A stretch of 64,000 bases of DNA from Paenibacillus solanacearum (GTDB taxonomy: Bacteria > Bacillota > Bacilli > Paenibacillales > NBRC-103111). A model generated the notes under the pieces. That model was not told where the DNA came from. It did not search any database and saw only the letters and a program-made list of their open reading frames with translations. A program made the translations under genes and the position numbers. Shown piece after piece: positions 1 to 8,951 of the stretch (position 1 is the first letter of the stretch; every line of letters begins with the position of its first letter). The stretch is from the NCBI RefSeq assembly GCF_910593845.1, contig NZ_CAJVAS010000016.1:62001-126000 (forward strand), written 5' to 3'.

Positions 1-152
1 GCCAGCGCAAAGCCTGCTCCCCACAGCATCAGTTTCTGATGCGTCTCCCGGTGTCCTTTGGCAATATGATACCAGCCGAATGCGACGAAAATCGCACTGA
101 TGACGATAAAGCTGGTACTGATCGTTGGTAAGATCGTCACGATGTCACACAC
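1..152 (-). CDS. DUF420 membrane protein (YozB/CtaM-like), C-terminus beyond window edge
   Basis: Partial gene. From the minus strand it reads LPTISTSFIVISAIFVAFGW followed by a HIAKGHRETHQK segment and the start of a second hydrophobic helix, the typical N-terminus of DUF420 proteins that assist haem-copper oxidase assembly in Bacillales. GTG codons at 152 (VCDIVTILP) and 140 are both possible starts and neither has a good ribosome site. It lies 43 bases downstream of ctaG in the same direction, as expected for a cytochrome oxidase assembly partner. The frame stays open to base 1, so the rest of the protein is off the left edge. The family call rests on only about 50 residues. Confidence 0.75.
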   Translation of the reverse strand, partial: MCDIVTILPTISTSFIVISAIFVAFGWYHIAKGHRETHQKLMLWGAGFAL

Positions 153-195
153 CCATTCTTCATTCGTTATTGGTACTGCCGCATTCCCCTGAACG

Positions 196-1065
196 CTACG
201 CCCGATTCATATTGCCAGCCGTCTGCAAAAACGCAATCTCTTCCTCTTCATCCTTCTTACGCTCTCTGTTGTACCAGCGATAGAAGCAAAAAGCGAGCGC
301 CACCCCATATACGATCTCCTGAACGATCTTCATAATGACGCCGCCCAACTGCTGATCGTCCAGCATTGGCAGCATCAAATACTGTTCAGAGACGGAAGCG
401 TACATTTCGTACATCGGGTGCGTGGCAAATATAATCAGAGCGCATGCCGGAGTCAGCAAAATGCCGTTAACGAAAATATATCCTATTTTTTTCAAGTCGG
501 ATAACCGGTTGTATTCCGGGAGCGGGCAAAAAATAAGAAACCACATTTGAAAGGCGGCGAACAGAAAGACAGCTTTGTACAGCCACATTATCGTTTCGCG
601 AGCCATCAGCCAGTCCATCACCATAGGAATATGGTACATCGAGAAAATAAAGTTAAAGAAGAACAGCGCAAAGAGCGGATGCGCCAACGCACTTACGATG
701 CGCTTGCTGCCTTTGCTTTTCAACCCGGCCCGCAGCAGCCATCCCGGAAGACCGACAAGGAAAAACGGCGGCATGATCAAATACAGTATCGACTGCTGGA
801 ACATATGGACGCTGAACAAATAGTGCTTCCCATAATAAGCGACGGGCGTTCCTTCCGCGATATACCACAGCGCAATCCCAGTCCAGAAATACAGCTTCTT
901 CTTGAGCGAAACCGGCTCGCTATCCGGAAACCGGTCTCTCCACCGACCTACCGCAAATGTATATAAGACACCGACTGCAACCAACAAGAGCAACAGGCCT
1001 GGACTCCACAGCTGCGCGAACGTGGGAGCGGCCTCATGGCCCATCTGTGAGACGTGTGAATTCAT
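196..1065 (-). CDS. ctaG: Cytochrome c oxidase assembly factor CtaG (caa3 type)
   Basis: A 289-residue polytopic membrane protein of the caa3_CtaG family, which in Bacillus is needed for assembly of the CuB centre of caa3 oxidase. Hydrophobic segments alternate with short loops (residues about 18-38, 60-80, 88-112, 128-148, 160-178, 195-215, 245-262), and the conserved GTPVAYYGKHYLFSVHMFQQ-type region with histidines near residues 80-88 is present. The C-terminus is charged (RERKKDEEEE). It follows ctaC-D-E-F in the same direction but behind a hairpin, so it may be expressed partly separately. Length and gene order match Bacillales. Confidence 0.93.
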   Translation of the reverse strand: MNSHVSQMGHEAAPTFAQLWSPGLLLLLVAVGVLYTFAVGRWRDRFPDSEPVSLKKKLYFWTGIALWYIAEGTPVAYYGKHYLFSVHMFQQSILYLIMPPFFLVGLPGWLLRAGLKSKGSKRIVSALAHPLFALFFFNFIFSMYHIPMVMDWLMARETIMWLYKAVFLFAAFQMWFLIFCPLPEYNRLSDLKKIGYIFVNGILLTPACALIIFATHPMYEMYASVSEQYLMLPMLDDQQLGGVIMKIVQEIVYGVALAFCFYRWYNRERKKDEEEEIAFLQTAGNMNRA

Positions 1066-1144
1066 TGTTCATTGCGGCTCCTCTCTGTCAACCGGAACGG
1101 CTTCCGGCAGGTGTGTCGAATTCGTGAAAACTTTCGCAATCTTA

Positions 1145-1184
1145 TGCAAAAGAGAGGGGCTTTCCTGAGGAAAAGCCGCCTCTC
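1145..1184 (-). terminator. Probable terminator after ctaF
   Basis: GAGAGG-GGCTTTCC (from 1152) pairs with GGAAAAGCC-CCTCTC (to 1184) around a TGA loop. On the minus strand the stem is followed by a short T run. It lies between the ctaF stop and ctaG, so it could attenuate rather than fully stop transcription into ctaG. Confidence 0.7.
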
Positions 1185-1242
1185 CTTCTATAGCTGTGCC
1201 CGCAGCAAGCCAAACTCCCTTACTGCCGGGCGAAACGTATCA

Positions 1243-1557
1243 TTACCACCACAGCCAGAAGACGGCCATGACTACCGCCGTCAAAGCGACAACGGTTCCG
1301 AAACAAAGACCGAGTATCGGGAAGAAATGACCGCGGTCTTTCATATGCATCCAGTACGCCAATTGGAAAAAGATTTGCACAACGGCCAGACCTACCAGAA
1401 ACAAAATGATGAATGAACGATCTATTCCGCCGTACAACACGATGGCGAACGCCAACATGGTCAATACGATCGAAATGATATACGACAAGTAATGGTTCTT
1501 CGGTCCTTCCAGGCGGTGACGTTCTTGCCCGACTGTTGAATGGTGTTGGTTGCTCAT
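1243..1557 (-). CDS. ctaF: Cytochrome c oxidase subunit IV (caa3 type)
   Basis: A 104-residue COX4_pro-family subunit of the caa3 terminal oxidase. Three hydrophobic helices can be read (about 30-48, 52-72, 82-102) with the family's MKDRGHFFP loop between helices 2 and 3. The histidine-rich N-terminus (SNQHHSTVG) is cytoplasmic in this family. The ATG immediately follows the ctaE stop codon (TAAATG), which indicates translational coupling and fixes the start. Last structural gene of the oxidase operon. Confidence 0.93.
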   Translation of the reverse strand: MSNQHHSTVGQERHRLEGPKNHYLSYIISIVLTMLAFAIVLYGGIDRSFIILFLVGLAVVQIFFQLAYWMHMKDRGHFFPILGLCFGTVVALTAVVMAVFWLWW

Positions 1558-2181
1558 TTACGGACCCACCTTCCCCATCAGGTATACTACAGTGAAGATA
1601 AATACCCATACGACGTCGATAAAGTGCCAGTATAGACCGGCCACATAAAACTTCGGTGCCGTTACGACCGTCAAGCCCTTTTTCATACTGGAGATGATCA
1701 GCAGCGTAATCCACAGTACACCGAACGCAACGTGCGCTCCGTGGAAGCCGACCAGCGTGTAGAATGAAGTTGCAAAGGCGCTCTTACTGAAAGTATGCCC
1801 CTCATGGACATATTCAACGAACTCATATATTTCAAGCCCCAAAAATCCGAGACCGAGCAATACGGTTACTGCGAGCCAAAGCTGCACTTGCTTCAAGTTA
1901 TTGCGATGCAATGCCATCGTGGCAAATACGCTTGTCAAAGAACTGGTCAACAAGATGAAGGTCGACAGCGCTACTGTGCTCATGACGAACAAGTGCTGTG
2001 CCGTCGGGCCGTCCGGCACCTGGTTGCGAAGCGCGATGAACGATGCGAATAACGAACCGAACAATACGCACTCGCCGCCGAGGAAGAGCCAGAAGCCCAT
2101 GACTTTATTTTTGCCTTCCAAAGTAGCTGTTTCCGCGTGAGGTGGCAGGGCGCCGCCTACTTCATGATGTGCTGCACTCAT
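1558..2181 (-). CDS. ctaE: Cytochrome c oxidase subunit III
   Basis: A 207-residue haem-copper oxidase subunit III with five predicted membrane helices, the length usual for Bacillus CtaE. Family landmarks include GFWLFLGGECVLFGSLFASF near the N-terminus, the central LGLGFLGLEIYEFVEYVHEG helix and YWHFIDVVWVFIFTVVYL at the C-terminus. The subunit sits beside subunit I in the cytoplasmic membrane and supports proton uptake and stability. Its ATG overlaps the ctaD stop (ATGA), and its own stop abuts ctaF. Confidence 0.96.
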   Translation of the reverse strand: MSAAHHEVGGALPPHAETATLEGKNKVMGFWLFLGGECVLFGSLFASFIALRNQVPDGPTAQHLFVMSTVALSTFILLTSSLTSVFATMALHRNNLKQVQLWLAVTVLLGLGFLGLEIYEFVEYVHEGHTFSKSAFATSFYTLVGFHGAHVAFGVLWITLLIISSMKKGLTVVTAPKFYVAGLYWHFIDVVWVFIFTVVYLMGKVGP

Positions 2182-4028
2182 GCCTTAACCCCCTTGTCAT
2201 TCAACTCTTCAGGTTCGATATGGAAGCCATGATCGTCATATACCGAACGAAGGAACATGCAAATGAGTGTAATCCCAATACCGGCAATGCTGACAAAATA
2301 GGTGTGATACATGAACCCGTAGCCCGCGATAAACAGGCCGACAGACATAACGAACGGTAAGATCGACGGCGACGGCATATGGATCGAACCGATCGGCTCG
2401 GCCGGCGTCATCTCTTTGTTGCCTGCCATCTTTTCTTTCCAGAAAGCATCCAGACCGCGAACAAGCGGTGTTTGCTTGAAGTTATATTCCGGAGGCGGCG
2501 AAGGAATCGTCCACTCCAGTGTACGGCCATCCCAAGGATCGGCAGGCGCGTTCATTGGCTTGCTGTTCGTTGCGATCGCGTTGATCAAGAAAACGATCGT
2601 ACCGATACCCATCAAAATGGCGCCGATTGTACTGATGAAGTTCCCTTGTTCCAAACCTACGCCCGGTTGATACGTGAACACCCGGCGCGGCATCCCCATC
2701 AATCCGAGGAAATGCTGCGGGAAGAACGTCATATGGAAGCCGATAAAGAACGTCCAGAAGTGAATTTTACCCAGCGTTTCGTTCAGCATGCGGCCGAACA
2801 TCTTCGGCCACCAGTAGTACATTGCGGCGAACAAGCTCAGTACCAGACCGCCGACAATAACGTAGTGAAAGTGAGCTACCACGAAATATGTATCGTGATA
2901 TTGGAAGTCTGCTGCAGGAACCGCGAGCATAACCCCGGTAACGCCACCCATAACGAATGTCGGGATGAAGGAGGTAGCGAAAATATTGGCCGTGGTGAAG
3001 CGAATTTGGCCCCCCCAGAGGGTAAACAGCCAGTTAAAGATTTTAACGCCCGTCGGGATGGCGATCGCCATCGTTGCAACCCCGAAGATGGCATCCCCGA
3101 CAGCACCGATACCTGTCGTAAACATATGGTGAGCCCATACCATGAAGCCCAAGAAGCCGATCAGCGCTGTTGCGAATACCATCGAGCTGTAACCGAACAG
3201 ACGCTTGCGGGAGAATGTCGATACGATCTCAGACACGACACCGAATGCTGGCAAAATCAAGATATATACTTCGGGGTGCCCGAAAATCCAGAAAAGATGT
3301 TCCCATAATACCGGGTTACCGCCCTTCGCAACATCGAAGAACGCCCCTTCGAACAAACGGTCGAACATCAGCTCGACAAGACCTACGGTAATCGCAGGGA
3401 AAGCGAACAAAATCAGAAACGAAGTAATGAAGGCTGCCCATGTAAACATCGGCATTCTCATGTAAGTCATTCCCGGCGCACGCATGTTGATGATCGTGAC
3501 CAGGAAGTTGATGCCGCCGATCAGCGTACCGATACCGGCGATCTGAAGACCGAGCACGTAGAAGTCTACGCCTTTGAACACGCCGGTTTTATCTACGATG
3601 CCGGAAAGCGGCGGGTAAGCCGTCCAGCCTGCATTCGGCGCGCCGCCCAGGAACCACGATGTGTTCATGAGCAATGCTCCGAAGAAGAACAACCAGAAGC
3701 CGAGCGCGTTTACAAAAGGAAACGCAACGTCGCGAGCGCCGATCTGAAGCGGAATAACGGCGTTCATAAAGGCGAAGATGACCGGCATCGCCGCGAAGAA
3801 GATCATGGTCGTACCATGCATCGTCGTCAGCTGGTTAAACGTATCGCCGATAAATATTTTCTGATCCGGGTACAGCAGCTGAAGCCGAATCAGTATCGCT
3901 TCGATCCCGCCAAGCAAGAAGAACAGGCCGCCTGCGATAAGATAAAGTATGCCGATTTTTTTATGGTCCACCGTGGTTAGCCAATCCATCAGCCCGGTGT
4001 GTCGTTTGACCTTGTGTTCGTGAGCCAC
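2178..4028 (-). CDS. ctaD: Cytochrome c oxidase subunit I
   Basis: A 616-residue catalytic subunit of the caa3 oxidase, reducing O2 to water and pumping protons. The metal ligands are visible in order: TMHGTTMIFF (low-spin haem His), GHPEVYILILPAFG (CuB His and the cross-linked Tyr), WAHHMFTTG (two CuB His) and HDTYFVVAHFHYV (high- and low-spin haem His). More than twelve hydrophobic helices are present plus the C-terminal extension of Bacillus CtaD (about 620 residues). A good AGGAGG-type ribosome site precedes the ATG at 4028. Lies between ctaC (33 bases upstream) and ctaE (4-base overlap). Confidence 0.98.
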   Translation of the reverse strand: MAHEHKVKRHTGLMDWLTTVDHKKIGILYLIAGGLFFLLGGIEAILIRLQLLYPDQKIFIGDTFNQLTTMHGTTMIFFAAMPVIFAFMNAVIPLQIGARDVAFPFVNALGFWLFFFGALLMNTSWFLGGAPNAGWTAYPPLSGIVDKTGVFKGVDFYVLGLQIAGIGTLIGGINFLVTIINMRAPGMTYMRMPMFTWAAFITSFLILFAFPAITVGLVELMFDRLFEGAFFDVAKGGNPVLWEHLFWIFGHPEVYILILPAFGVVSEIVSTFSRKRLFGYSSMVFATALIGFLGFMVWAHHMFTTGIGAVGDAIFGVATMAIAIPTGVKIFNWLFTLWGGQIRFTTANIFATSFIPTFVMGGVTGVMLAVPAADFQYHDTYFVVAHFHYVIVGGLVLSLFAAMYYWWPKMFGRMLNETLGKIHFWTFFIGFHMTFFPQHFLGLMGMPRRVFTYQPGVGLEQGNFISTIGAILMGIGTIVFLINAIATNSKPMNAPADPWDGRTLEWTIPSPPPEYNFKQTPLVRGLDAFWKEKMAGNKEMTPAEPIGSIHMPSPSILPFVMSVGLFIAGYGFMYHTYFVSIAGIGITLICMFLRSVYDDHGFHIEPEELNDKGVKA

Positions 4029-4060
4029 CTTAGTTTAACCTCCTTTTTCCCTGATGCTCG

Positions 4061-5086
4061 TTACTTCAACTTCAGCGAGTTCAAGTACTTAACCAAATCG
4101 TTGAGCTGTTGATCCTGAAGCGGCTTAGGTCCGGTCGGGCCGAAGGCCGGCATTTGAGCACCCGGCTTAACGGATTGAGGATCGGAAATCCACTCTTTCA
4201 GCTTCGCATCGTTATGCGGCAGGATGCCTGCAACGAGCTCGCGCGATGCAAATCCGTTCAAGTTCGGGCCAGCACCGAGCCCTTGCGCATTCACCGCATG
4301 ACAGGACAAGCAGTTGTCTTTAAATACTTGTTCGCCAGCTCTGGCATCAGCCGGGACAGCGGCAGGCGTTTTCATTTTGGCAACCCACTGATCAAATGCT
4401 GCCGGATCCATCGATTTGACTTTAAAATCCATCAGAGAGTGAGACGCGCCGCAAAGTTCCGCACATTTTCCTTTGAACGTGTCCACTTCGTCCGCTTGCA
4501 AATAATAAACGTTCGTGAGGCCCGGGTTCGTATCCATCTTACCGCCGAGGGAAGGCACCCAGAAGGAGTGTTTGACATCCGCAGCCGTCAGTTCGAACGC
4601 GATCTTCTTGTTCGTCGGAATAATCAAATCCTGCGCCGTCGAAATGCCGAGGCTCGGATACTCAAACTGCCACCAGAACGCATGCGCCGTTACTTTGACA
4701 TGAAGCGCGTCTTTGTTGTCGCGATGGTCCTCCAACGCCGAAAATGTGTACTTAACGGTCGGCACAGCCAAGATGAGCAAAAGGATAATCGGAATGACTG
4801 TCCAAATGATCTCCAGCGTATGGCTTCCTTCCACTTGCTTCGGAATGATGTCCTTGTCGCCTTTTTTCTTTCTGAAGCGAACCAGGACATAGATGTAAAT
4901 TAAAAATACGACCACGACGACCAGCAGCATAATCCCGAAGCTTAACTTCATCAGGAACAGCTGATCTCTGGCCACGGGACCTCTTGGCTTCAAGGCGGAT
5001 ATCGTCTCGTCTCCACACCCCGTTAACAGCATCATCATCAACCCGAAAAGCGGGATGAAGCGCCATAGATTTTGCCATCGATTCAT
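4061..5086 (-). CDS. ctaC: Cytochrome c oxidase subunit II with fused cytochrome c domain
   Basis: A 341-residue lipoprotein, subunit II of caa3 oxidase. Residues 1-24 are a signal with lipobox LLTGC. Two membrane helices follow (about 45-70 and 88-112). Then comes the cupredoxin CuA domain, with VKHSFWVPSLGGK supplying the first His and CAELCGASHSLM the remaining Cys, His and Met ligands. The C-terminus is a class I cytochrome c with haem motif CLSCHA and a likely axial Met in GAQMPAFG. Electrons enter through the cytochrome c domain and pass via CuA to subunit I. First gene of the operon, behind a strong promoter. Confidence 0.97.
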   Translation of the reverse strand: MNRWQNLWRFIPLFGLMMMLLTGCGDETISALKPRGPVARDQLFLMKLSFGIMLLVVVVVFLIYIYVLVRFRKKKGDKDIIPKQVEGSHTLEIIWTVIPIILLLILAVPTVKYTFSALEDHRDNKDALHVKVTAHAFWWQFEYPSLGISTAQDLIIPTNKKIAFELTAADVKHSFWVPSLGGKMDTNPGLTNVYYLQADEVDTFKGKCAELCGASHSLMDFKVKSMDPAAFDQWVAKMKTPAAVPADARAGEQVFKDNCLSCHAVNAQGLGAGPNLNGFASRELVAGILPHNDAKLKEWISDPQSVKPGAQMPAFGPTGPKPLQDQQLNDLVKYLNSLKLK

Positions 5087-5137
5087 CTTATCAATCCCAC
5101 CTTAAAAGCTTTTTTTCGTACAAAAAAGGTCATTTCC

Positions 5138-5200
5138 TGTCAATGAACCTAATCACCATATTAACTATAAATTCGTGTCCGTTTTTTGTCAATGAATCTA
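5138..5200. repeat. Pair of 14-bp direct repeats in the ctaC upstream region
   Basis: TGTCAATGAAyCTA occurs at 5138-5151 and 5187-5200, 49 bases apart. Each copy contains a TTGACA in the minus orientation. Only the right copy has a good -10 at the proper distance. The pair could be a regulator site or tandem promoters. Confidence 0.5.
5164..5192 (-). promoter_or_regulatory. Sigma-A-type promoter of the cta operon
   Basis: On the minus strand TTGACA (5192-5187) is separated by exactly 17 bases from TATAGT (5169-5164), about 80 bases before the ctaC start. This is the best promoter-like sequence ahead of the oxidase genes. Confidence 0.7.
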
Positions 5201-5383
5201 GGGAAGTTCACAAAACGTTCGGAACTCCTGATTTTTCTAGGGTTTGCAGCCTCACGCCTCTACTTGTTTATTTCCATTAAGCGGGTTGTTTATGCATGTT
5301 TTGCCCTGATTCCATACGGCTGCATAAATCGCTTGCCGGGGCCCATCCTAAGACAAGAGTTCATCAAGAAGGAGGTTACCGCT

Positions 5384-6103
5384 TTGCGCACAATTCGTTA
5401 TTTGCTTATCGCCATCATGACAGGAGCTTCCATGCTGACAGCCGGCTGCTTCAGCTGGTACGATTACAACAGCGCCAGCAATTACGGCAGCAAAAGGGAT
5501 TATCCGCAGCAAAACACCTCCCGGGCTTATCAGACTCAGCAGCAGTATTCCCCCGTTTCCCACAAAGTAACCAAGCTGGAAATGAATCAGTTTTTATCGG
5601 ATCAAGTGGCAGCCATGAACGGCGTGAGCAGCGCGATCGTCATGATGGGCGATAATACCGCCTATACCGCGATCACGTTCGACGGCACTGCATTCGGCAC
5701 AAGCGGCCGAAACGGCAGCTCCGGCGGAAGCACGGAAACCAATAACTACGGCCTAGTCAAAGGGCTGTACAATCCGGGCGATCCGTTGAACGATTACGCC
5801 AACCCCGACGATCTGATCTCCGGCGTCAGCGGCGCGCAAACGCAAATGCACCATGAACGCCTGTCCCACATGTTCAAGCAAAAAATTGCCGAGAAGATCC
5901 GCTCGCTCGACCCAACGGTCAAGGACGTCTATATTTCGGCAAACCGCGTCGTCGTCAATGAATTCAACCGCTTCGCGCAGGAAAGCTGGCACGGCCGTTC
6001 GCTGGAACCATACCGCGAGCAGTTTATTCAGCTAATGACGCTGACGTTCGGCACGAATCCGACGATTCCGAATCAATCGGAAGCAAGCGGAAGAGAATAT
6101 TAG
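5384..6103 (+). CDS. YhcN/YlaJ-family sporulation lipoprotein
   Basis: A 239-residue lipoprotein. TTG at 5384 is chosen because AAGGAGG lies just upstream and a signal with lipobox LTAGC follows at once; the frame is open further upstream but has no ribosome site. After the lipobox comes a Ser/Tyr/Gln-rich spacer, then the YhcN/YlaJ core: AAMNGVSSAIVMMGDNTAYT, a Gly/Ser/Asn-rich insertion, and the C-terminal MFKQKIAEKIRSLDPTVKDV-VYISAN segment. B. subtilis relatives are spore membrane/cortex lipoproteins whose role is only partly known. It is divergent from ctaC and ends at a terminator. Confidence 0.82.
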   Translation: MRTIRYLLIAIMTGASMLTAGCFSWYDYNSASNYGSKRDYPQQNTSRAYQTQQQYSPVSHKVTKLEMNQFLSDQVAAMNGVSSAIVMMGDNTAYTAITFDGTAFGTSGRNGSSGGSTETNNYGLVKGLYNPGDPLNDYANPDDLISGVSGAQTQMHHERLSHMFKQKIAEKIRSLDPTVKDVYISANRVVVNEFNRFAQESWHGRSLEPYREQFIQLMTLTFGTNPTIPNQSEASGREY

Positions 6104-6117
6104 AATCAGAAGCTCCT

Positions 6118-6154
6118 CTGCACAAGGCTAGCGCCGCGTGCAGTTTCTTTTTGC
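6118..6154 (+). terminator. Terminator after the YhcN-type lipoprotein gene
   Basis: CTGCAC (6118-6123) pairs with GTGCAG (6138-6143) and is followed by TTTCTTTTT. Confidence 0.7.
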
Positions 6155-6231
6155 ATGGGATTAAGGTAGAATGCAACTATTAAGTAGAAGGAATACATTG
6201 AATAATGGTTCCAACGAGGAGATATTATAAT

Positions 6232-8145
6232 ATGAAGAAAAACGTTTTTACCGCCCTCGGCGTTAGCGAGCCGGTTGCCGATGCGCTGCATGCGCTCGGG
6301 ATCAACGAGCCGACTCCGATTCAAAAAGAAGCGATTCCCGCCGTGTTCGCCGGCAGCGACATCGTGGCCCAGGCGCAGACGGGTACCGGCAAGACGCTTG
6401 CCTTCGTGCTGCCGATGCTAGAGCAGATCAACCCGGAGCTGCCGCATGTTCAGGCGCTGATTGTTACCCCGACGCGGGAGCTCGCCATTCAGATCGCCGA
6501 AGAGGTCAAGCGGCTTGCGCCGATCAAGAAGCTCCGCGTGCTATCCGCCTACGGCGGGCAGGATGTCGAAAGGCAAATTCGTAAGCTCGAAGGAAACATA
6601 CATATAATAGTAGCGACACCGGGCCGGCTGCTCGATCATGTGCGCCGGGAAACGGTACATCTGCACAAGCTGTCCATGCTCGTTCTCGACGAAGCGGACC
6701 AAATGCTGCATATGGGCTTCCTGCCGGAAGTGGAGCAGATTATATCCGTTACGCCGAGTCGGCGGCAAACGCTGCTCTTCTCGGCTACGATGCCGCCGCG
6801 CATTCGCGATCTGGCCAAAGCCTACATGAAACCCGCCGTCGAAATCGAGGTCAAGGCGAAACGGATCACGCTCGATGAAATCGAACAAGTCGTCATTCAG
6901 ACGACGGACCGCGGCAAGCTGGATGCGTTATGCAAGGCGATGGAAGAGGACCCGCCTTATTTGGCGATGATTTTTTGCCGGACGAAGCTGCGCGCGAGCA
7001 AGCTCAACGACGAGCTGCTGGAGCGCGGGTATTCCTGTGACGAACTGCATGGCGATTTGACCCAGGCCAAGCGCGAGCAGGTCATGAAACGGTTCCGCGA
7101 AGCGAAAATCCAGTTTCTCGTGGCAACGGATATCGCGGCCAGAGGCTTGGATGTCGAAGGCATAACACATGTCTATAACTACGATATCCCGCATGACGCG
7201 GAAAGCTACATTCACCGGATCGGCCGGACCGGCCGGGCGGGCCAGACCGGCAAGGCGGTCACATTCGCCGCGCAGCGGGACGCGCAGTATCTCGAGCAGA
7301 TTGAGCGCGGCATCAAGATGACGCTGGCGAAGCGGGCGGGACGCGGTCAGAGCGAGCGCGCGGCGGACGGCGAAGAGCCGGCCAGCCTGCGTACTGCACG
7401 AGCAGGCAAGCCGGCGCAGGGCGGCGGACGGCGCGGACGCGGCAACGAACCGCGCGGCGGGCGGAGGCAAGCCGCGGGCGATGCCGCAGGGCGCGGGGCG
7501 CGAAGCCGCGGGACCGGGGCGGCACGCGACGGCGGAAGAACCGCGCGAGGGCAAGGCAGCGACGCTTGGCGCGAGTCGGCCGGCTCCGGGCGCGGCGGTG
7601 CTGCGCCAGCGGGACGCGGACGCGGCGACCAGCGGCAAGCAGCGGACGCGACGGCGCGCGATGCACGTGGCCGCGGAGCCGGAGCGGCACGCGATGGTGG
7701 AAGGACGGCGGCGTGGCAAAGCGGCGACGCTTGGCGCGAGTCGGCCGGCTCCGGGCGCGGCAGTGCTGCGCCCGCGGGACGCGGACGCGGCGACCAGCGG
7801 CAAGCAGCGGACGCGACGGCGCGCGATGCGCGTGGTCGCGGAGCCGGAGCGGCACGCGCCGCCGGAAGACCGGCGGCGCAGGACGGCGAGTGGTTCAGCG
7901 GCGCGTCCGAGCGCAGGACCAATAGCGGCGGGCGGAAGCCCGGCAGCGGCCGTACGACTCCCGGTACCGGGCGCGAACGCGGCGGCGAGAACGCCTTTTC
8001 CGGCGGTCGGGGCGGACAAGCGAGCAGCGCCTCCCGCCGCGACAGCGGTAAAAATTCGCGCGGGCCAGGCCGCGGTGACAGCAAAGCCGCGCCGCGTTCA
8101 GGATCACGCGGCGCCGCAGGCAAGGGCGGCAAGCGCGGCCGATAA
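6232..8145 (+). CDS. DEAD-box RNA helicase with repetitive RGG-like C-terminal tail
   Basis: A 637-residue ATP-dependent RNA helicase. ATG at 6232 is preferred over 6205 because CGAGGAG lies about 9 bases upstream and the protein then begins at the Q-motif region. Helicase motifs in order: Q motif ([11 protein letters not shown]), AQTGTGKT (I), PTRELA (Ia), TPGR (Ib), DEAD (II), SAT (III), [10 protein letters not shown] (V) and [10 protein letters not shown] (VI), all within the first 370 residues. The last 260 residues are Gly/Arg/Ala-rich and contain a perfect-period repeat (7500-7880), probably an RNA-binding tail. CshA-type helicases act in cold adaptation, ribosome assembly and RNA decay. 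The specific paralogue cannot be assigned. Confidence 0.95.
   Translation: MKKNVFTALGVSEPVADALHALGINEPTPIQKEAIPAVFAGSDIVAQAQTGTGKTLAFVLPMLEQINPELPHVQALIVTPTRELAIQIAEEVKRLAPIKKLRVLSAYGGQDVERQIRKLEGNIHIIVATPGRLLDHVRRETVHLHKLSMLVLDEADQMLHMGFLPEVEQIISVTPSRRQTLLFSATMPPRIRDLAKAYMKPAVEIEVKAKRITLDEIEQVVIQTTDRGKLDALCKAMEEDPPYLAMIFCRTKLRASKLNDELLERGYSCDELHGDLTQAKREQVMKRFREAKIQFLVATDIAARGLDVEGITHVYNYDIPHDAESYIHRIGRTGRAGQTGKAVTFAAQRDAQYLEQIERGIKMTLAKRAGRGQSERAADGEEPASLRTARAGKPAQGGGRRGRGNEPRGGRRQAAGDAAGRGARSRGTGAARDGGRTARGQGSDAWRESAGSGRGGAAPAGRGRGDQRQAADATARDARGRGAGAARDGGRTAAWQSGDAWRESAGSGRGSAAPAGRGRGDQRQAADATARDARGRGAGAARAAGRPAAQDGEWFSGASERRTNSGGRKPGSGRTTPGTGRERGGENAFSGGRGGQASSASRRDSGKNSRGPGRGDSKAAPRSGSRGAAGKGGKRGR
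7500..7880 (+). repeat. In-frame 165-bp tandem repeat in the helicase tail
   Basis: The GGCACGCG marker occurs at 7521, 7686 and 7851, exactly 165 bases (55 codons) apart. The encoded unit includes [12 protein letters not shown] and [20 protein letters not shown]. There are about 2.3 copies, with small substitutions between them. Because the period is divisible by three, several other frames stay open across it and give long spurious ORFs. Confidence 0.9.
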
Positions 8146-8260
8146 ACGCCGGTGACGGCCGCCTGCCGTCATAGCGCTTTACCTCGTCTGCCAAAGCATG
8201 TAAAATAAAGGAAGGTTCATCGGCAAGGAACTGCACTTTCCCAAACGAAGGAGGTTTCCT

Positions 8261-8851
8261 ATGTACGAGCTGAATGAGAAGGAACTTATATTTGTTTTTA
8301 CGGGTCCGAACGGTGCCGGCCGCAGGACGGTCGCGCAAATGTCGGGCAGCACGCTGGGGATCAAGCAGGTCATCTCGTATACGACGCGGCCTCCCCGCTC
8401 TTCCGAAGTCGACGGACAAGATTACCATTTCATCTCCGCCGAACAATTTTCGGATGCCGAAGCGAACAAAGCCTTTATCGAAGTGATTGAATTTAGCGGG
8501 AACCGGTACGGAATCAAGGAGCAGGACGTCGCCGACATGATTCAAAAGTTCGGCGCGGTTTATTTGGTTCTGAACCGCCATGGCGCCGAACAATTGAAAT
8601 CCACTTACGGCAACCGCGTCGTGCGTATCTTCATTTATGCCGACCGGGAGACGGTACAGCAGCGGGAGGAAGCCCGCGGCGATTCGCCGGAGCTGATCGA
8701 GCGGTACATGTCCCATTACGAAGAAGAAATGGCTTATAAAGACGCCTGTGAGCATGTCTTCGAAAATATCGATTTGGCGCATACCGTATTCGATCTGACC
8801 AAGACGCTGGACGATACGTATTTGCGTCGCAATTTGCTTGATCTCGACTAA
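8261..8851 (+). CDS. Guanylate-kinase-like protein with altered P-loop
   Basis: A 196-residue protein of the guanylate kinase fold with an excellent GAAGGAGG ribosome site. The GMP-binding region is well preserved (SYTTRPPRSSEVDGQDYHF and EFSGNRYGI). The P-loop reads GPNGAGRRT, so the Lys normal in GxGK(S/T) enzymes is Arg. The length is close to that of Gmk. True Gmk converts GMP and ATP to GDP and ADP. The altered P-loop and the position away from the usual gmk neighbours (rpoZ, priA, coaBC) suggest a paralogue with reduced or changed activity. A terminator follows directly. Confidence 0.8.
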   Translation: MYELNEKELIFVFTGPNGAGRRTVAQMSGSTLGIKQVISYTTRPPRSSEVDGQDYHFISAEQFSDAEANKAFIEVIEFSGNRYGIKEQDVADMIQKFGAVYLVLNRHGAEQLKSTYGNRVVRIFIYADRETVQQREEARGDSPELIERYMSHYEEEMAYKDACEHVFENIDLAHTVFDLTKTLDDTYLRRNLLDLD

Positions 8852-8875
8852 CACTCCGTACGACGACAACGCACA

Positions 8876-8917
8876 AAGGACCGGCAGGCTCCGTCTGGAG
8901 CCGCGGTCCTTTTGTTT
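8876..8917 (+). terminator. Terminator after the guanylate-kinase-like gene
   Basis: GGACC-GG-GGCTCC pairs with GGAGCC-GC-GGTCC around GTCT, followed by TTTTGTTT. Confidence 0.85.
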
Positions 8918-8951
8918 AAATTTTAAATTTATCGCAGGAGGCGATTGATCC

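Noticed and set aside
2379-3308. 309-codon plus-strand frame antisense to ctaD
   Set aside because: Its composition is the complement of a conserved membrane gene; no ribosome site or family resemblance.
5186-5383. N-terminal extension of the YhcN-type lipoprotein frame
   Set aside because: A TTG with a perfect ribosome site and signal peptide starts at 5384; the upstream part overlaps the cta promoter.
6928-8155. Long open frames on both strands over the helicase tail
   Set aside because: They are produced by the GC-rich in-frame repeat; no ribosome sites or families, while the helicase frame is continuous.
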